Shown here in pieces: positions 52,213-60,736 of a DNA stretch of 64,000 nucleotides. A program made the translations under genes and the position numbers. How positions within the stretch are numbered: the first letter of the stretch is position 1; every line of letters begins with the position of its first letter. Under the pieces are notes generated by a model. It was not told the origin of the DNA and searched no databases. It was given only the letters and a program-made list of their open reading frames with translations. Origin of the DNA: JAKACA01 sp963769255 (GTDB lineage: Bacteria > Actinomycetota > Acidimicrobiia > Acidimicrobiales > Bog-793); assembly GCA_963769255.1 (NCBI GenBank), contig CAVYKV010000001.1, forward strand, positions 3,614,164 through 3,678,163. Reading direction: 5' to 3'.

Positions 52213-52673
52213 GTAACTAATAGGTACAGGCAGCCCTCGTCAGTGCGGACGTAGGTGATGTCGCCGACGTAGCGCCGGTTCGCTTCTCCGGTCGAGAAGT
52301 CGCGTCGCACGAGGTCAGGGAGCGGCTCGGCGAGCTTGGCGGGCAGTGTCGTTCGCACCCATCTGCGCGGCGTGACGGCGACGATCCCGTTCTCGGATAT
52401 CAGGCGCTCGGTCCGCTTGTGGTTGACGCAGTAGCCACGCCGGGCCAGCTCCGATGTCATCCGCGGGCTCCCGTAGCTGTCGTCGTGGTGGCGGTGGATG
52501 TCGATGATCTCGTTGACGATGGCCGCTTCGTCTCACTCCGCCTCGGTCGGGCCACGAGCGAGCTTGGCCGCCCACTCGTAGAAGGAGGACGTCGACACCG
52601 CCGCCGTCCGGCAAGCGGCCACCACAGGGAACCCTTCGGCCTGTCTGGCGTCGATCCAGCGGTAGCGGCTCAC
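52213..52673 (-). pseudogene. IS3 OrfB fragment with a nonsense codon
   Basis: From GTG 52673: VSRYRWIDARQAEGFPVVAA, then WAAKLARGPTEAE, an in-frame TGA (52536-52538 region), then DEAAIVNEIIDIHRHHDDSY, GSPRMTSELARRGYCVNHKR and the start of the rve domain ANRRYVGDITYVRTDEGCLY (first catalytic Asp). Homology ends there. The later D and E are missing, so the fragment is inactive. Confidence 0.75.
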
Positions 52674-52903
52674 CGGTCCGACTCCTTCACCCAGAAGGCC
52701 GTTGCTTTCTTCAAGAGATCTCGCTCGATGCGGAGCTGGCGAACCTCCCGGCGCAGGCGCGTCAGCTCGTCGCGTTCGTCGGTCGAGAGCCCTGCGCGCT
52801 GGCCGCGGTCGACGCGTTCCCGGCGCACCCAGTTGCTCACGGTCTGTTCTACGAGGTCGAGCTCTCTCGCCACGACGGCGACCGTTCGGTGCTGGTCGAC
52901 CAC
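52670..52903 (-). CDS. IS3 OrfA (HTH protein)
   Basis: A 77-residue frame shown from GTG 52903: VAVVARELDLVEQTVSNWVR helix-turn-helix, then a leucine-zipper-like tail ERDELTRLRREVRQLRIERD, LLKKATAFWVKE. In-frame sequence upstream (RRRRGRYQREFRRDVATLVV) fits the family N-terminus, so the true start is probably near 52960, but no clear start codon is visible. It overlaps the orfB start by four bases, the usual setting for a -1 frameshift. Confidence 0.75.
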   Translation of the reverse strand: MVDQHRTVAVVARELDLVEQTVSNWVRRERVDRGQRAGLSTDERDELTRLRREVRQLRIERDLLKKATAFWVKESDR

Positions 52904-53367
52904 GAGCGTAGCGACGTCGCGTCTGAACTCGCGCTGGTATCTACCGCGCCGGCGCCTCGTCGGCTCGTACTTGGATAGCGAGGCGCGACGTCCCGTAGTT
53001 CAGTGAATGTGGATCCGAACAGCCGGCGATTCAGATGAAAAGCGAAGGAACCTCTGCCGGCGTGGGTGCATGAGCGAGTCGGCTCAAGAAGTCGATGGCG
53101 TCGACTCCCTGCTGAGACGCCGTCCGCAGCACGCTCATCATGCGGCCCTGCGTCACAGCTCCACGCCAGGTGCGGTTGCCGCCCCAGACCTTTCGGTTGA
53201 CGACCGCTGGCCTGACGGTGAGCATTCCGGCGTTTTCGTACACCCAGTCCGGGAGTTTTCGTACACCTCCGGTCGGAGGCCGCCTGGCGGCCGACGTTGG
53301 GTCGAGCTGAGCCCTCGAAGTCACCTCCTTCTGTGGCGTTGGGCGACGGCTGGCAGACGATGCGAAC

Positions 53368-53583
53368 TTACTGAACGACCGAGCCCTTGTGTGACTGCTG
53401 GGCGGGCGTCTTCTCTCCGGCGTTCTTGAGACGACGACTCCGGCCGCCTTTGAACTGGCCCGGGGTGGACTCGGCGACGCCGGCCTTCTGGCGACGATAG
53501 GCCGCCTGGCGGCAAGACGCCGAGCAGAACCGCTGAGGCGACCCGACCTTCGGGCAGGCGAACACGCCGGCGATGGCGGTCAC
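53368..53583 (-). CDS. Small Cys-rich passenger protein of the IS21 element
   Basis: A 71-residue frame from GTG 53583: FACPKVGSPQRFCSASCRQAAYRRQKAG, then a basic tail. The open frame continues upstream past the GTG with GSFHCPSCDRDIVTAIAGVF, a second Cys pair, so the start may be near 53690 and the protein would carry two CxxC-type zinc knuckles. The RFCSxxCRQAAYRR motif is known from small proteins linked to IS21-like elements. The role is unknown; regulation or DNA binding within the transposition complex is possible. Confidence 0.6.
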   Translation of the reverse strand: MTAIAGVFACPKVGSPQRFCSASCRQAAYRRQKAGVAESTPGQFKGGRSRRLKNAGEKTPAQQSHKGSVVQ

Positions 53584-53707
53584 GATGTCCCGGTCGCAGC
53601 TCGGGCAGTGGAAGCTCCCGCCGACCCCTCCTCGAAAGCGTAACGCAATGGTTCTGGCGCCGGCAGCTCGGTTTGGCCTTGTGGGAGCTGGCTTTGGCGG
53701 CCGGCCA

Positions 53708-54475
53708 CTACGACGACGCTTCCTTGGCCGGTTGCCGCCGCCGGCTCTCGCTCTCGGGCCGGCGCATGGAGCCGCCTTCGAGCTCGATACGGTGCAGCTT
53801 CTCGAGGATTCTGTCGAGAATCGCGTCGGCGACGGTCGGATCCCCGAGGGCGGCGTGCCATATCGGGACGGGCAGTTGACTCGTGAATATCGTCGAGCGG
53901 AGCCCGTGGCGGTCCTCGATCACCTCCAGCATGTCGGCTGCCTGGTCCGAGGTGAGCGGCCTCAGCAGGAAGTCGTCGATCACGAGGACGTCGATGCGCG
54001 CCCAGCTGGCCATGAGCCGGCCCAGGCGGCCGTCGACCCTGGCGATGGCGAGGTCCTCCAACATCCGCGGTGCCCGCACGTAGAGGGCGTTGTGGCCACG
54101 GCGGATGGCCGCGTTGGCCAGTGCACAGGCGAGGTACGTCTTTCCGAGCCCGGTCGGCCCGACGACGAGAACGTCATGATGGTTGACGACGAAGCCGGCG
54201 TCCGCCAGCCCGAGGAACTGGGCGCGGTCGAGCCCGCGTCGTCGCCGGAAGTCGACGTCCTCGACCACGGCGTTGGTGCGCAGCTTGGCCGCCTTGAGGT
54301 ACCTGTCGAGGCGGCGTCTGTCCCTGTCGTTGAGCTCCCGGTCGACGAGCAGCCCGAGGCGTTCCTCGAAGGCTAAATCCTGGTAGTCGGGGATCTCCCT
54401 CTGCTCGATCAGCCCGGCGGCCATCGCCGGGAGCTTCAGGGCATGAAGGCCCTCAATCGTCTGGTTGTTGAGCAT
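53708..54475 (-). CDS. istB: IS21 helper ATPase IstB
   Basis: A 255-residue AAA+ protein. Walker A is VVGPTGLGKTYLACALA, and Walker B is IDVLVIDDFLL. The N-terminus LHALKLPAMAAGLIEQREIP is an IstB signature, and STIFTSQLPVPIWHAALGDP the sensor region. It loads and assembles the IstA transposase at target DNA. The start overlaps the istA stop by 23 bases. The C-terminus is basic. Confidence 0.95.
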   Translation of the reverse strand: MLNNQTIEGLHALKLPAMAAGLIEQREIPDYQDLAFEERLGLLVDRELNDRDRRRLDRYLKAAKLRTNAVVEDVDFRRRRGLDRAQFLGLADAGFVVNHHDVLVVGPTGLGKTYLACALANAAIRRGHNALYVRAPRMLEDLAIARVDGRLGRLMASWARIDVLVIDDFLLRPLTSDQAADMLEVIEDRHGLRSTIFTSQLPVPIWHAALGDPTVADAILDRILEKLHRIELEGGSMRRPESESRRRQPAKEASS

Positions 54476-56033
54476 CTTCTCCTTCTTCCTTTCCGTCGTA
54501 GTAGCCCGGCCCGCGGACGTTGGCGTGCTCGGGATGGGCCCGACCCGCAGATGGCTGCGGGAGCGGTTTCTGGTCGAGGCCGGTCTTCAGGATCGACTCG
54601 ACCGACTTGTAGCTGTGCGCTCTCACGCTGAGCGCCCGGGCGCAGGCCTTCTCGACCCGTTCGGCGCCGTAGCGGTCGCCGAGGCGGATGATGCCGAGAC
54701 AGGAGCGGAAGCCCTGCTCGGGATGAGCCCTGGCCGCCATGATCGCTCCGGCGAGCTCCGCGGTTGACGGGCCTGTCTTGGCACACCACGCGACGATGCG
54801 CGAGGGCGTCCACTCGGCGTGGCGCTTGTGCGACTCGGGCATGTGCTCCGGATCGGTGCTGTAGCCCGGCTTGCGGCTGCGGATGTGCGAGGCCACGCGT
54901 CTTCCGCGCCGGAAGACCTCGACCGTGCTGGCCGTCATCCTGGTGTCGAGCACCTCGCCGGCATAGATGTACGGGACGCTGTAGTAATGGCGGTCGAGCT
55001 CGATGTGGTAGTCGATGTTGGCTTTGGCCGGCTTGAAGTGGGCGGTCTCGTAGCGCTCCGGCGGCAGCGGGCGCAGCGCCGGCTGGTCGATCTCCTCGAA
55101 CAGGGACTGGCGTGAGCCGTCGATCTTCTTGAACGGCCGGGCGTTGACCCAGGCGACCAGGCGGGCAATCTCGATGTTGGCCTCGGCCAGGCTCGTGAAC
55201 TTCTGTTTCCGCAGCCGGGCCAGGATCCAGCGCTCGACCAGGAGCACGCCGGCCTCGACTTTTGCCTTGTCACGGGGCCGGTACGGCCTGGCCGGGATGA
55301 CGGCCACCCCATAATGGGCGGCCATGTCCTCGTAGGTGGCGTTGACGTCCGGCTCGTAGCGGTGCGGCCGGGTCACCCCCGAGCGGAGGTTGTCGCACAC
55401 CACGATCGCCGGGCAGCCGCCGATCGCCTCGAAGGTGCGGACGTGGGCGATCACCCAGTCGTCGAGCTGCTGGGAGGCAATCGCCCCGGCGTGCACGAAG
55501 CTCGAAGCGCCGAGGACCGCCACGAAGACCTCGGCCTCGAAGTCGACTTCGCCGGTGTCCGGGTCGTAGATCGGCAGCCTGTCACCCGGGAAGTCGACGA
55601 AGAGCTTCTCGCCCGCCTTGTGCTCCTGGCGCATGACGACGTCGACGTGCTTGCGCCAGGTCCTGTAGTGCTCGCAGAACTGGCTGTAGGAGTAGCCCTC
55701 GGGATAGGTCTCGCGGTACTCGAGCCACAACAGCATGAGGGTCACCCCAGGCTTGTGAAGCTCTCTCTTCACCTCCTTGAACTCCGGCAGCGGCCGGCCT
55801 GCCGGCGGCTCGTTCTTCTTGTAGAGCAGGGCTTCGAGGTCATCGTCGTCGAGGCCTACCGGCAGCGGCCACTTGAGCCCGGCTGCCTCGGCACGGCGGA
55901 GGAGATCGCCGACGGTGGTGAACGGGATGTTGAGCGAGGCGCTGACGAGGCGGAGGCTGAGCTCCTCCCCGAAGCGCAGTCGAAGCACTTCTCTGATCTT
56001 TCGCATGGCAGTGTGGGGCCGGGGCACCGGCAT
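54453..56033 (-). CDS. istA: IS21 transposase IstA
   Basis: A 526-residue DDE transposase. The N-terminal HTH is KIREVLRLRFGEELSLRLVS. The catalytic triad appears as KLFVDFPGD (D), AIVVCDNLRSGVTRPH (D) and RDKAKVEAGVLLVERWILAR (E). A C-terminal beta-barrel domain has HFKPAKANIDYHIELDRHYY. The frame is intact, so together with IstB the element may be active. Confidence 0.95.
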   Translation of the reverse strand: MPVPRPHTAMRKIREVLRLRFGEELSLRLVSASLNIPFTTVGDLLRRAEAAGLKWPLPVGLDDDDLEALLYKKNEPPAGRPLPEFKEVKRELHKPGVTLMLLWLEYRETYPEGYSYSQFCEHYRTWRKHVDVVMRQEHKAGEKLFVDFPGDRLPIYDPDTGEVDFEAEVFVAVLGASSFVHAGAIASQQLDDWVIAHVRTFEAIGGCPAIVVCDNLRSGVTRPHRYEPDVNATYEDMAAHYGVAVIPARPYRPRDKAKVEAGVLLVERWILARLRKQKFTSLAEANIEIARLVAWVNARPFKKIDGSRQSLFEEIDQPALRPLPPERYETAHFKPAKANIDYHIELDRHYYSVPYIYAGEVLDTRMTASTVEVFRRGRRVASHIRSRKPGYSTDPEHMPESHKRHAEWTPSRIVAWCAKTGPSTAELAGAIMAARAHPEQGFRSCLGIIRLGDRYGAERVEKACARALSVRAHSYKSVESILKTGLDQKPLPQPSAGRAHPEHANVRGPGYYDGKEEGEDAQQPDD

Positions 56034-57449
56034 CTCCTCGATCGTCTGGCAGGACAGATCAAGAGGATTGCCGGTGCCCCACTCTCACCTCACGTCATTG
56101 CGCCAGGGTCGCTGCCTCCGGGTGTACGAAAACTCCGGAATCGGTGTACGGATTCGACCGGAACGGGTGTACGGAAACCTCCGGATTACTCACCTGACGG
56201 CTTGCTCTGCCCGCCAGTTGGTGGCGTCGGTGCCAGGGTGGGTGAGGAAGCTGAACAAAGCTTCTCGCTCGGCGTACAGGTGCGCCACGAGCTTGCGGTT
56301 CTCGTTGTGGGGATGAGCGTCGTCGGCGAGCATCTCGACCCGCTCGGCGAGGTCGGCGATCACCGTCGCCCGCTCGCCATCTTCGAGCTCGCGGGCGATG
56401 AGCGCCTCGGTCAGGATCTCCCGCACCTTGCGGGGCGTGTCCCGCCCCGAGACGGGCAGGTCGGCGATGAGCTCGTCGCTTCGACGACAGAGGTGGGCCA
56501 AACACGTTTGGTGCGTGGCGTTGCCGAAGCGGCGGTAAGGAGCCCAGCCGTCTCGCACCATGACGCCGGAGAACTCCGGCGAGATCACCTCGCAGGCTTG
56601 ATCGAAGCCGCGGCCGTCGGCGACCCAGTAGGCAGTGGCGTTATGGGTCGCTGCCACCCAGAGCCAGGCACCCTCGCCGCCGACGCGCCAGCCCGTCTCG
56701 TCGGGAACGATCATGGCCGAGTCATTCACGGCTTTGACGATCGAGGCCTGCACCGCGAAGAGGTCGGTCGAGGACGACTGGGCCGCTTGGCAGAGTGCCC
56801 CGGCTGAGACCTTGACCCCGAGGCGGGCGAGCAGGCTGGTCGACTTCACAAAGCTCAGCCCGAGGCCGTAGTGCAGCCAGGCCGCCCATGCCTTCGCCGT
56901 CGGACCCACCTGGGAGCAGGCAGCGCCGAGGGCGTCCGAGGTCTGCTCGCCATGGCGGCCCTGCACTCTCCTGCCGCAGTTGCGGCAGCGGCCGACGCCG
57001 ACGGCGAACTTCGTGGTGACCGGGCGCATCTCGGGAAGCTCGACCTGGAACTGCTCGGCAGTCCGCTCGTGCTCGACCTCCCCTCCGCAGTCAGGGCAGC
57101 ATGCCGGCAGCGGCACGTCGATCGTCCGGTCGGGGGGACCGACGGGAGCCATGCGATGACCGTGGCGACCATGAGCATCACCGCTCCGGCGGCCCGGACG
57201 TGCCGGCTCCTCCTTCGGGTCGCCTTTGGAGAACGGAGCCGCCTGGCGCTTGCCCGAACGGCGGGAGTCCTGGAGAAGCCGCTCCAGCTCGGCGATGCGG
57301 GCATCGCGCTGGCTGAGGCGCTGGCTCAGCTTCGCGACCTCGGCGGTGTTGCGCTCGAGCATCTTCCGCAGACTGGCGATCTCGCTCACCAACTCCTTGT
57401 AGGAGTTGGGCTCTGAGCCGGCGGGAGGGGTACGAGGTGAGATCCACAA

Positions 57450-57844
57450 CGATACGCGCGAGCTCTGCTCAGGTGGTGGACCCCGCTATCCAAGTACGTC
57501 GGCTCTTCGGTCACTGTTGCCATGACTACCTCCTAATCGAGGTGTCCGACTAGAGGGGGGATGCTCCAAGCGAGCGCGATTTGGCACGCGCAGCGCAAAA
57601 GCACAGGTTGCTCTTGACAGCAAAGCGCCCGACCGAGGATCGAAGCCCCGGCAGGACCTGCCGAACACCTGAGCGTGCCTGACCGTGCTCATGTTGGTAG
57701 CGATCACCGTTTTCTCCCCAGACTCGATCACTGAAATTCCCCACCCCTGAGCGGCGTGGTCGGCCCGAAGAGGGTCCGCCAATCGCGCGGAAGGCTCCTC
57801 GAAGCTGACGGTATCCAGCCGATCAGCACGAGGAGCCCCCCGCC
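57450..57844. other. Interval without a recognisable gene
   Basis: It contains the AGGAGG/ATG pair (57527-57534 and 57523) and possible IS66 leader. From about 57700 a stretch with TCACTGAAATTCCCCACC resembles IS21-type terminal sequence, and it precedes the istA-like fragment at 57845. No gene is supported. Confidence 0.45.
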
Positions 57845-58231
57845 ATGTTCTCAGTGGGAGAAGACGTGGAAGCAAATGCGTTGTTCAAGCGGGGGTGGAC
57901 TGTCTCGGCCATCGCCCGCCATCTTGAGTCTTTACACCTCGTGACGGGTGCGGCCAATGGCTTCAGTGCCATCCTGGCCAAAGCGGTTGGCGAGGCCTTC
58001 GCCGAAGAACTTGGCAAGGCAGGTAAGCGTCTCAGCGCCAGCACGGCCAACAGCATCCGAACCGTTCGGGACGGCATCACGGCGATTCTTGGACCTGACG
58101 ACCCGAAGCCACCTGCTGACGATGTGCATGCGCTACTCACCTCTGATCCCGATCTAGCGAGAGGCTATCGCAAGCGCGCAAACAAGGCCGCCAAGAAGGC
58201 TAGAAAGCGGCTCAAGCAGGCTGCCCAGTAG
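57845..58231 (+). CDS. Chimeric ORF: IstA-like start fused to an unknown helical protein
   Basis: A 128-residue frame. The first 29 residues (MFSVGEDVEANALFKRGWTV, SAIARHLES) match the N-terminus of a different IS21-type IstA. After LES homology ends and about 99 residues follow that I do not recognise: SAILAKAVGEAFAEELGKAG, then DPDLARGYRKRANKAAKKAR, a basic tail. Either an IS21 fragment supplied a start codon to a host or phage gene, or the frame is accidental. Confidence 0.5.
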   Translation: MFSVGEDVEANALFKRGWTVSAIARHLESLHLVTGAANGFSAILAKAVGEAFAEELGKAGKRLSASTANSIRTVRDGITAILGPDDPKPPADDVHALLTSDPDLARGYRKRANKAAKKARKRLKQAAQ

Positions 58232-58344
58232 ATGCCGTTCTTAGGTCTAAAACTACACTCCTGGCAATGAAAAACGTACGTGAAAGGATTAAGCGTGAGC
58301 CTGACAGCGGAAGAGCGGGAAACTATTATTAACATGGACGCTAA

Positions 58345-58566
58345 GTGAGGCGGCAGAACGAGCTGGAAACGGCATTCCTCACGACCATTGAAAGTAACCC
58401 ACTCATCACGAGCGAGAACTTGTTTCGTCACGTCAACAAGCAGGGCCACTACTCGAAAGCGACACTCCGCTCCGCCATGCGTGTCCTTCGGGAGTCCGAC
58501 CAGATCGAGAACGTCTCGGCTAATCCGGCGGTGTCGTCGTGGCTTTCGACGAAAATGGCGTTATGA
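58345..58566 (+). CDS. Small winged-helix-like protein (phage remnant)
   Basis: 73 residues from GTG: RQNELETAFLTTIESNPLIT, SENLFRHVNKQGHYSKATLR, SAMRVLRESDQIENV. The arrangement looks like a compact winged helix, but no family is certain. It overlaps the next frame by 28 bases and lies in a set of short rightward genes leading into terminase. Confidence 0.5.
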   Translation: MRRQNELETAFLTTIESNPLITSENLFRHVNKQGHYSKATLRSAMRVLRESDQIENVSANPAVSSWLSTKMAL

Positions 58567-58784
58567 GATTGCTCTTTTGGAAGGGTCGCAAGGAACGACT
58601 ACCGACCGTGGTTACGGCACCGCTGAGCAGACGCCTCCGCGGACTGCGCACCGCGCATCATCGCATTACTGCGCTACTTGAACGCCCGAACGTCGAACCG
58701 GAACGCCGCGCACAGCTCAAGGCGCGCCTCGCGAACATCAAGGCCGAGATCGAGGCCGTCACCTACATGAGGGAGCGAAAGTGA
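58539..58784 (+). CDS. Small charged hypothetical protein (phage remnant)
   Basis: 81 residues from GTG 58539 (ATG 58563 is possible): LSRRLRGLRTAHHRITALLE, RRAQLKARLANIKAEIEAVT. Strongly helical, charged. Its stop overlaps the terminase GTG start as GTGA, so it is coupled to it. No function is recognised. Confidence 0.5.
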   Translation: MAFDENGVMRLLFWKGRKERLPTVVTAPLSRRLRGLRTAHHRITALLERPNVEPERRAQLKARLANIKAEIEAVTYMRERK

Positions 58785-59383
58785 CGACACCCCTCGACCT
58801 CGTAGCTGCCCTCGTTCTTGAGGATGGCCGGCGATGGGGCGACGTGGCCGCGCCGTTCCAATGGGACGACATGCGGGCCATCTTCGGGGACGGGCCGCTC
58901 TGGCACTTCCTAACCCGTCCCCGTGGCGGATCGAAGACGACGGACTTAGCCGGCGCCGCGCTCGCGTGGGTATCGACCGTGGCGCCGCCTGGTGGCCGCG
59001 GCTACGTGTTCGCATCCGACAAGGACCAGGCCGCCCTACTCACCGACGCCGCCTCTGGTCTGTGCGACCGCACGCCCGAGCTACAGGGCACCGTCAAGGT
59101 CGACAACTACAAAATCACCTGCGTCGCAACCGGGGCGACCGTCGAGGTACGCGCCAGCGACGGGGGCGGTGCCTGTGCACGCTCAAGTTCCATACGTCAA
59201 GCGAGAACTCACTGGCCCGCGTGGCAGCGGAGGCGACTGCCCTGGAGTACTGGCCCGATACCTGGCGGTGGTCACCCGAGGCTGATCTGCTACCAACACC
59301 CTCGTCCGAGAGTTGCGAGCCTTCTCGACGCTCTCAGGTACGCTTGGGATCAACCAGCGACAGAGATGAGAGCTTGGACTTAG
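58781..59383 (+). pseudogene. Phage terminase large subunit, truncated
   Basis: The first ~128 residues fit a terminase ATPase: FQWDDMRAIFGDGPLWHFLT, Walker-A-like RPRGGSKTTDLAGAALAWVS, GGRGYVFASDKDQAALLTDA and VKVDNYKITCVATGATVEVR. After VRASDGGGA (about 59165) the expected Walker B (VVDELAQW-type) is missing and unrelated residues follow to 59383. The start is GTG with GGGAG upstream. It is a C-terminally deleted prophage gene. Confidence 0.75.
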
Positions 59384-59386
59384 CAC

Positions 59387-59626
59387 ATGCTAGTTAAGTT
59401 AGCGAACGAGCTGGCGCGGCGCAGGGTCACTCAGACGGAAGCGGCCCGTCTCATGGACGTACACCCGACACGACTGAACCGCTGGCTTGCCGGCGCCGAA
59501 CCGGACCCACCCGCCTACGACAAGCTCGTGAAGTTTCTCAGCCTCGACGGCCTCGACGCCCTTGGCGGCTTGATCTTGCGCCAGCGAATCGCCCAGTACG
59601 ACGCCCGACCAACGCGGCGGCGATGA
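59387..59626 (+). CDS. Cro/C1-type HTH protein
   Basis: 79 residues: LVKLANELARRRVTQTEAAR, LMDVHPTRLNRWLAGAEPDP, PAYDKLVKFLSLDGLDALGG. The HTH spans about residues 14-35. It starts four bases after the broken terminase frame. It could be a phage repressor or excisionase-like remnant. No integrase gene is present. Confidence 0.65.
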   Translation: MLVKLANELARRRVTQTEAARLMDVHPTRLNRWLAGAEPDPPAYDKLVKFLSLDGLDALGGLILRQRIAQYDARPTRRR

Positions 59627-59826
59627 TGGTGCCAGCTGGGATCACACCCCAGGCCGGTGCCGCGAGGTACACGACTGTCATTCGCTTTGCCGGGAACGAA
59701 ACGCCCTCGCCGGCGTGCCACTTGTGTGCCATACCGAGTGGCACGAAACGGGCCGGAGTGGCACGCAGAGGTACCGACCGGTACCGGTCGCTTGGACAGT
59801 TTCACCAGGTCAGAGAGCAAAATACC

Positions 59827-59902
59827 TGGCAGCCCCAACGGGATTCGAACCCGTGTCTCCACCTTGAGAGGGTGGTGTCCTTGGCCTCTAGACGATGGGG
59901 CC
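59827..59902 (-). tRNA. tRNA-Glu (CTC)
   Basis: On the minus strand: acceptor GGCCCCA...TGGGGCT with discriminator G and an encoded CCA (59829-59827). The D-arm contains TCTAGAGGCCAAGGA. The anticodon stem CCACC/GGTGG encloses the loop CTCTCAA, giving anticodon CTC. T-arm GGGTTCGAATCCC. 76 nt with CCA. Phage genes end 200 bp away, so the tRNA may be an old attachment site. Confidence 0.97.
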
Positions 59903-60038
59903 GGGACGCCCAAGGGCGACTCGGTGGCTCCGGAGCGGCCGGGACCGGCAGCTCGGAGGCGCTCCATCGTAGCCCTCGGCGAGAACGGCTCGTTCGTGGC
60001 CAGCGGCCGGCGCCGGGGTCCTACGACTTCGCCGCCGC

Positions 60039-60650
60039 TCAGCCGAGGGCAGACTGCGATCTCAGCAGGAAACGGCGAAGGTTGGCGCTCGTCACGAGGT
60101 CGAAGGCCTCCTCCCAGGTCAACCAGCGCAGCTCGGCGCGGGGGTTCTCGGGAGTGGCCAGGTGCGGCTCGGCAGTCTCGAGCAAGTAGCGCACGTCCGC
60201 ATGCTCGTGGGCGTCCTCTCCGGCGCCTGCCGGGACCTGGACGACGGCGACGTGAACGACGTCGCCCTCCTGCAGCCCGCTCGACCTGACACATGGCCGC
60301 AGGTCGCGCAGGCCCGTCTCCTCCGCCGCCTCGCGAAGCGCCACGGAGAGGGGATCCTCCTCGCCGGGGTCCCCGTGACCCCCGACCTGCTGGAAACGTT
60401 GCAGCCGCTCGTGCCAGCGCAGGAGCGGCCGGTTCGAGGCAGGGTCGACGACGAGGGCCGACGCCGTGAGGTGGAGCGGTTCGGAGCGGGACCAGGGATC
60501 GGACACCGACGCCACGAGGCGACGGACCCGCTCGGAGTCAGCCCGTTCCGCCTCGTCGGCCGGTCGGTAGCGATCCAGCGCGGCGAGCACGATCGAGGCC
60601 GTACGCCCGGACAGGGAACCAGCGAGGGAATCGGACACGAAGGCCAGCAT
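60039..60650 (-). CDS. NUDIX hydrolase
   Basis: A 203-residue protein. The Nudix box is at 91-114: GGHGDPGEEDPLSVALREAA, then EETGL, with the REAAEE metal residues complete. The N-terminal 60 residues contain VLAALDRYRPADEAERADSE, as in actinobacterial Nudix proteins that remove nucleoside diphosphates or hydrolyse sugar nucleotides. The exact substrate is unknown. It is divergent from the MDMPI-like gene at 60737. Confidence 0.9.
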   Translation of the reverse strand: MLAFVSDSLAGSLSGRTASIVLAALDRYRPADEAERADSERVRRLVASVSDPWSRSEPLHLTASALVVDPASNRPLLRWHERLQRFQQVGGHGDPGEEDPLSVALREAAEETGLRDLRPCVRSSGLQEGDVVHVAVVQVPAGAGEDAHEHADVRYLLETAEPHLATPENPRAELRWLTWEEAFDLVTSANLRRFLLRSQSALG

Positions 60651-60736
60651 GCTCCAGGCGGCCGCACGCCGGCGAGCGGGTCTCGTCCACCCGAGCAGGG
60701 CTGGCGTCGCCCCCGGACGACGGCCAGACTGCGGCC

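Larger units (their letters stand above)
52213..53002 (-). mobile_element. IS3-family remnant, truncated at the Tn554-like element
   Basis: The right end is TGAACTACGGGACGTC on the minus strand, ending at 53002, an IS3-type terminus. orfA and the first part of orfB are present, but orfB homology stops near 52213, where the Tn554-like DNA begins. The remaining orfB and left end are missing in this window. Confidence 0.7.
53219..56192 (-). mobile_element. IS21-family element inserted in IS66
   Basis: 2974 bp, TG...CA ended. The termini TGAGCATTCCGG (53219) and, on the other strand, TGAGTAATCCGG (from 56192) are followed by repeated CGTACACC motifs, as in IS21 multi-repeat ends. The target duplication CCTGACGG is at 53211-53218 and 56193-56200 (8 bp). 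It encodes IstA, IstB and a small zinc-finger protein. Confidence 0.92.
53031..57449 (-). pseudogene. IS66-family TnpC transposase, interrupted by IS21
   Basis: The N-terminal part 57449-56193: coiled region (SYKELVSEIASLRKMLERNT), zinc motif CCPDCGGEVEH, FAVGVGRCRNCGRRVQGRHG, then IVPDETGWRVGG (D) and GVMVRDGWAPYRRFGNATHQ (D), to DATNWRAEQAVR. The rest, 53218-53031, gives PAVVNRKVWGGNRTWRGAVT and ends at 53031. Removing IS21 and one CCTGACGG repeat joins AVR to PAVVNRK, an exact IS66 match with the catalytic Glu. A consensus AGGAGG-ATG at 57523 is in another frame, so the true start is unsure. Confidence 0.85.
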
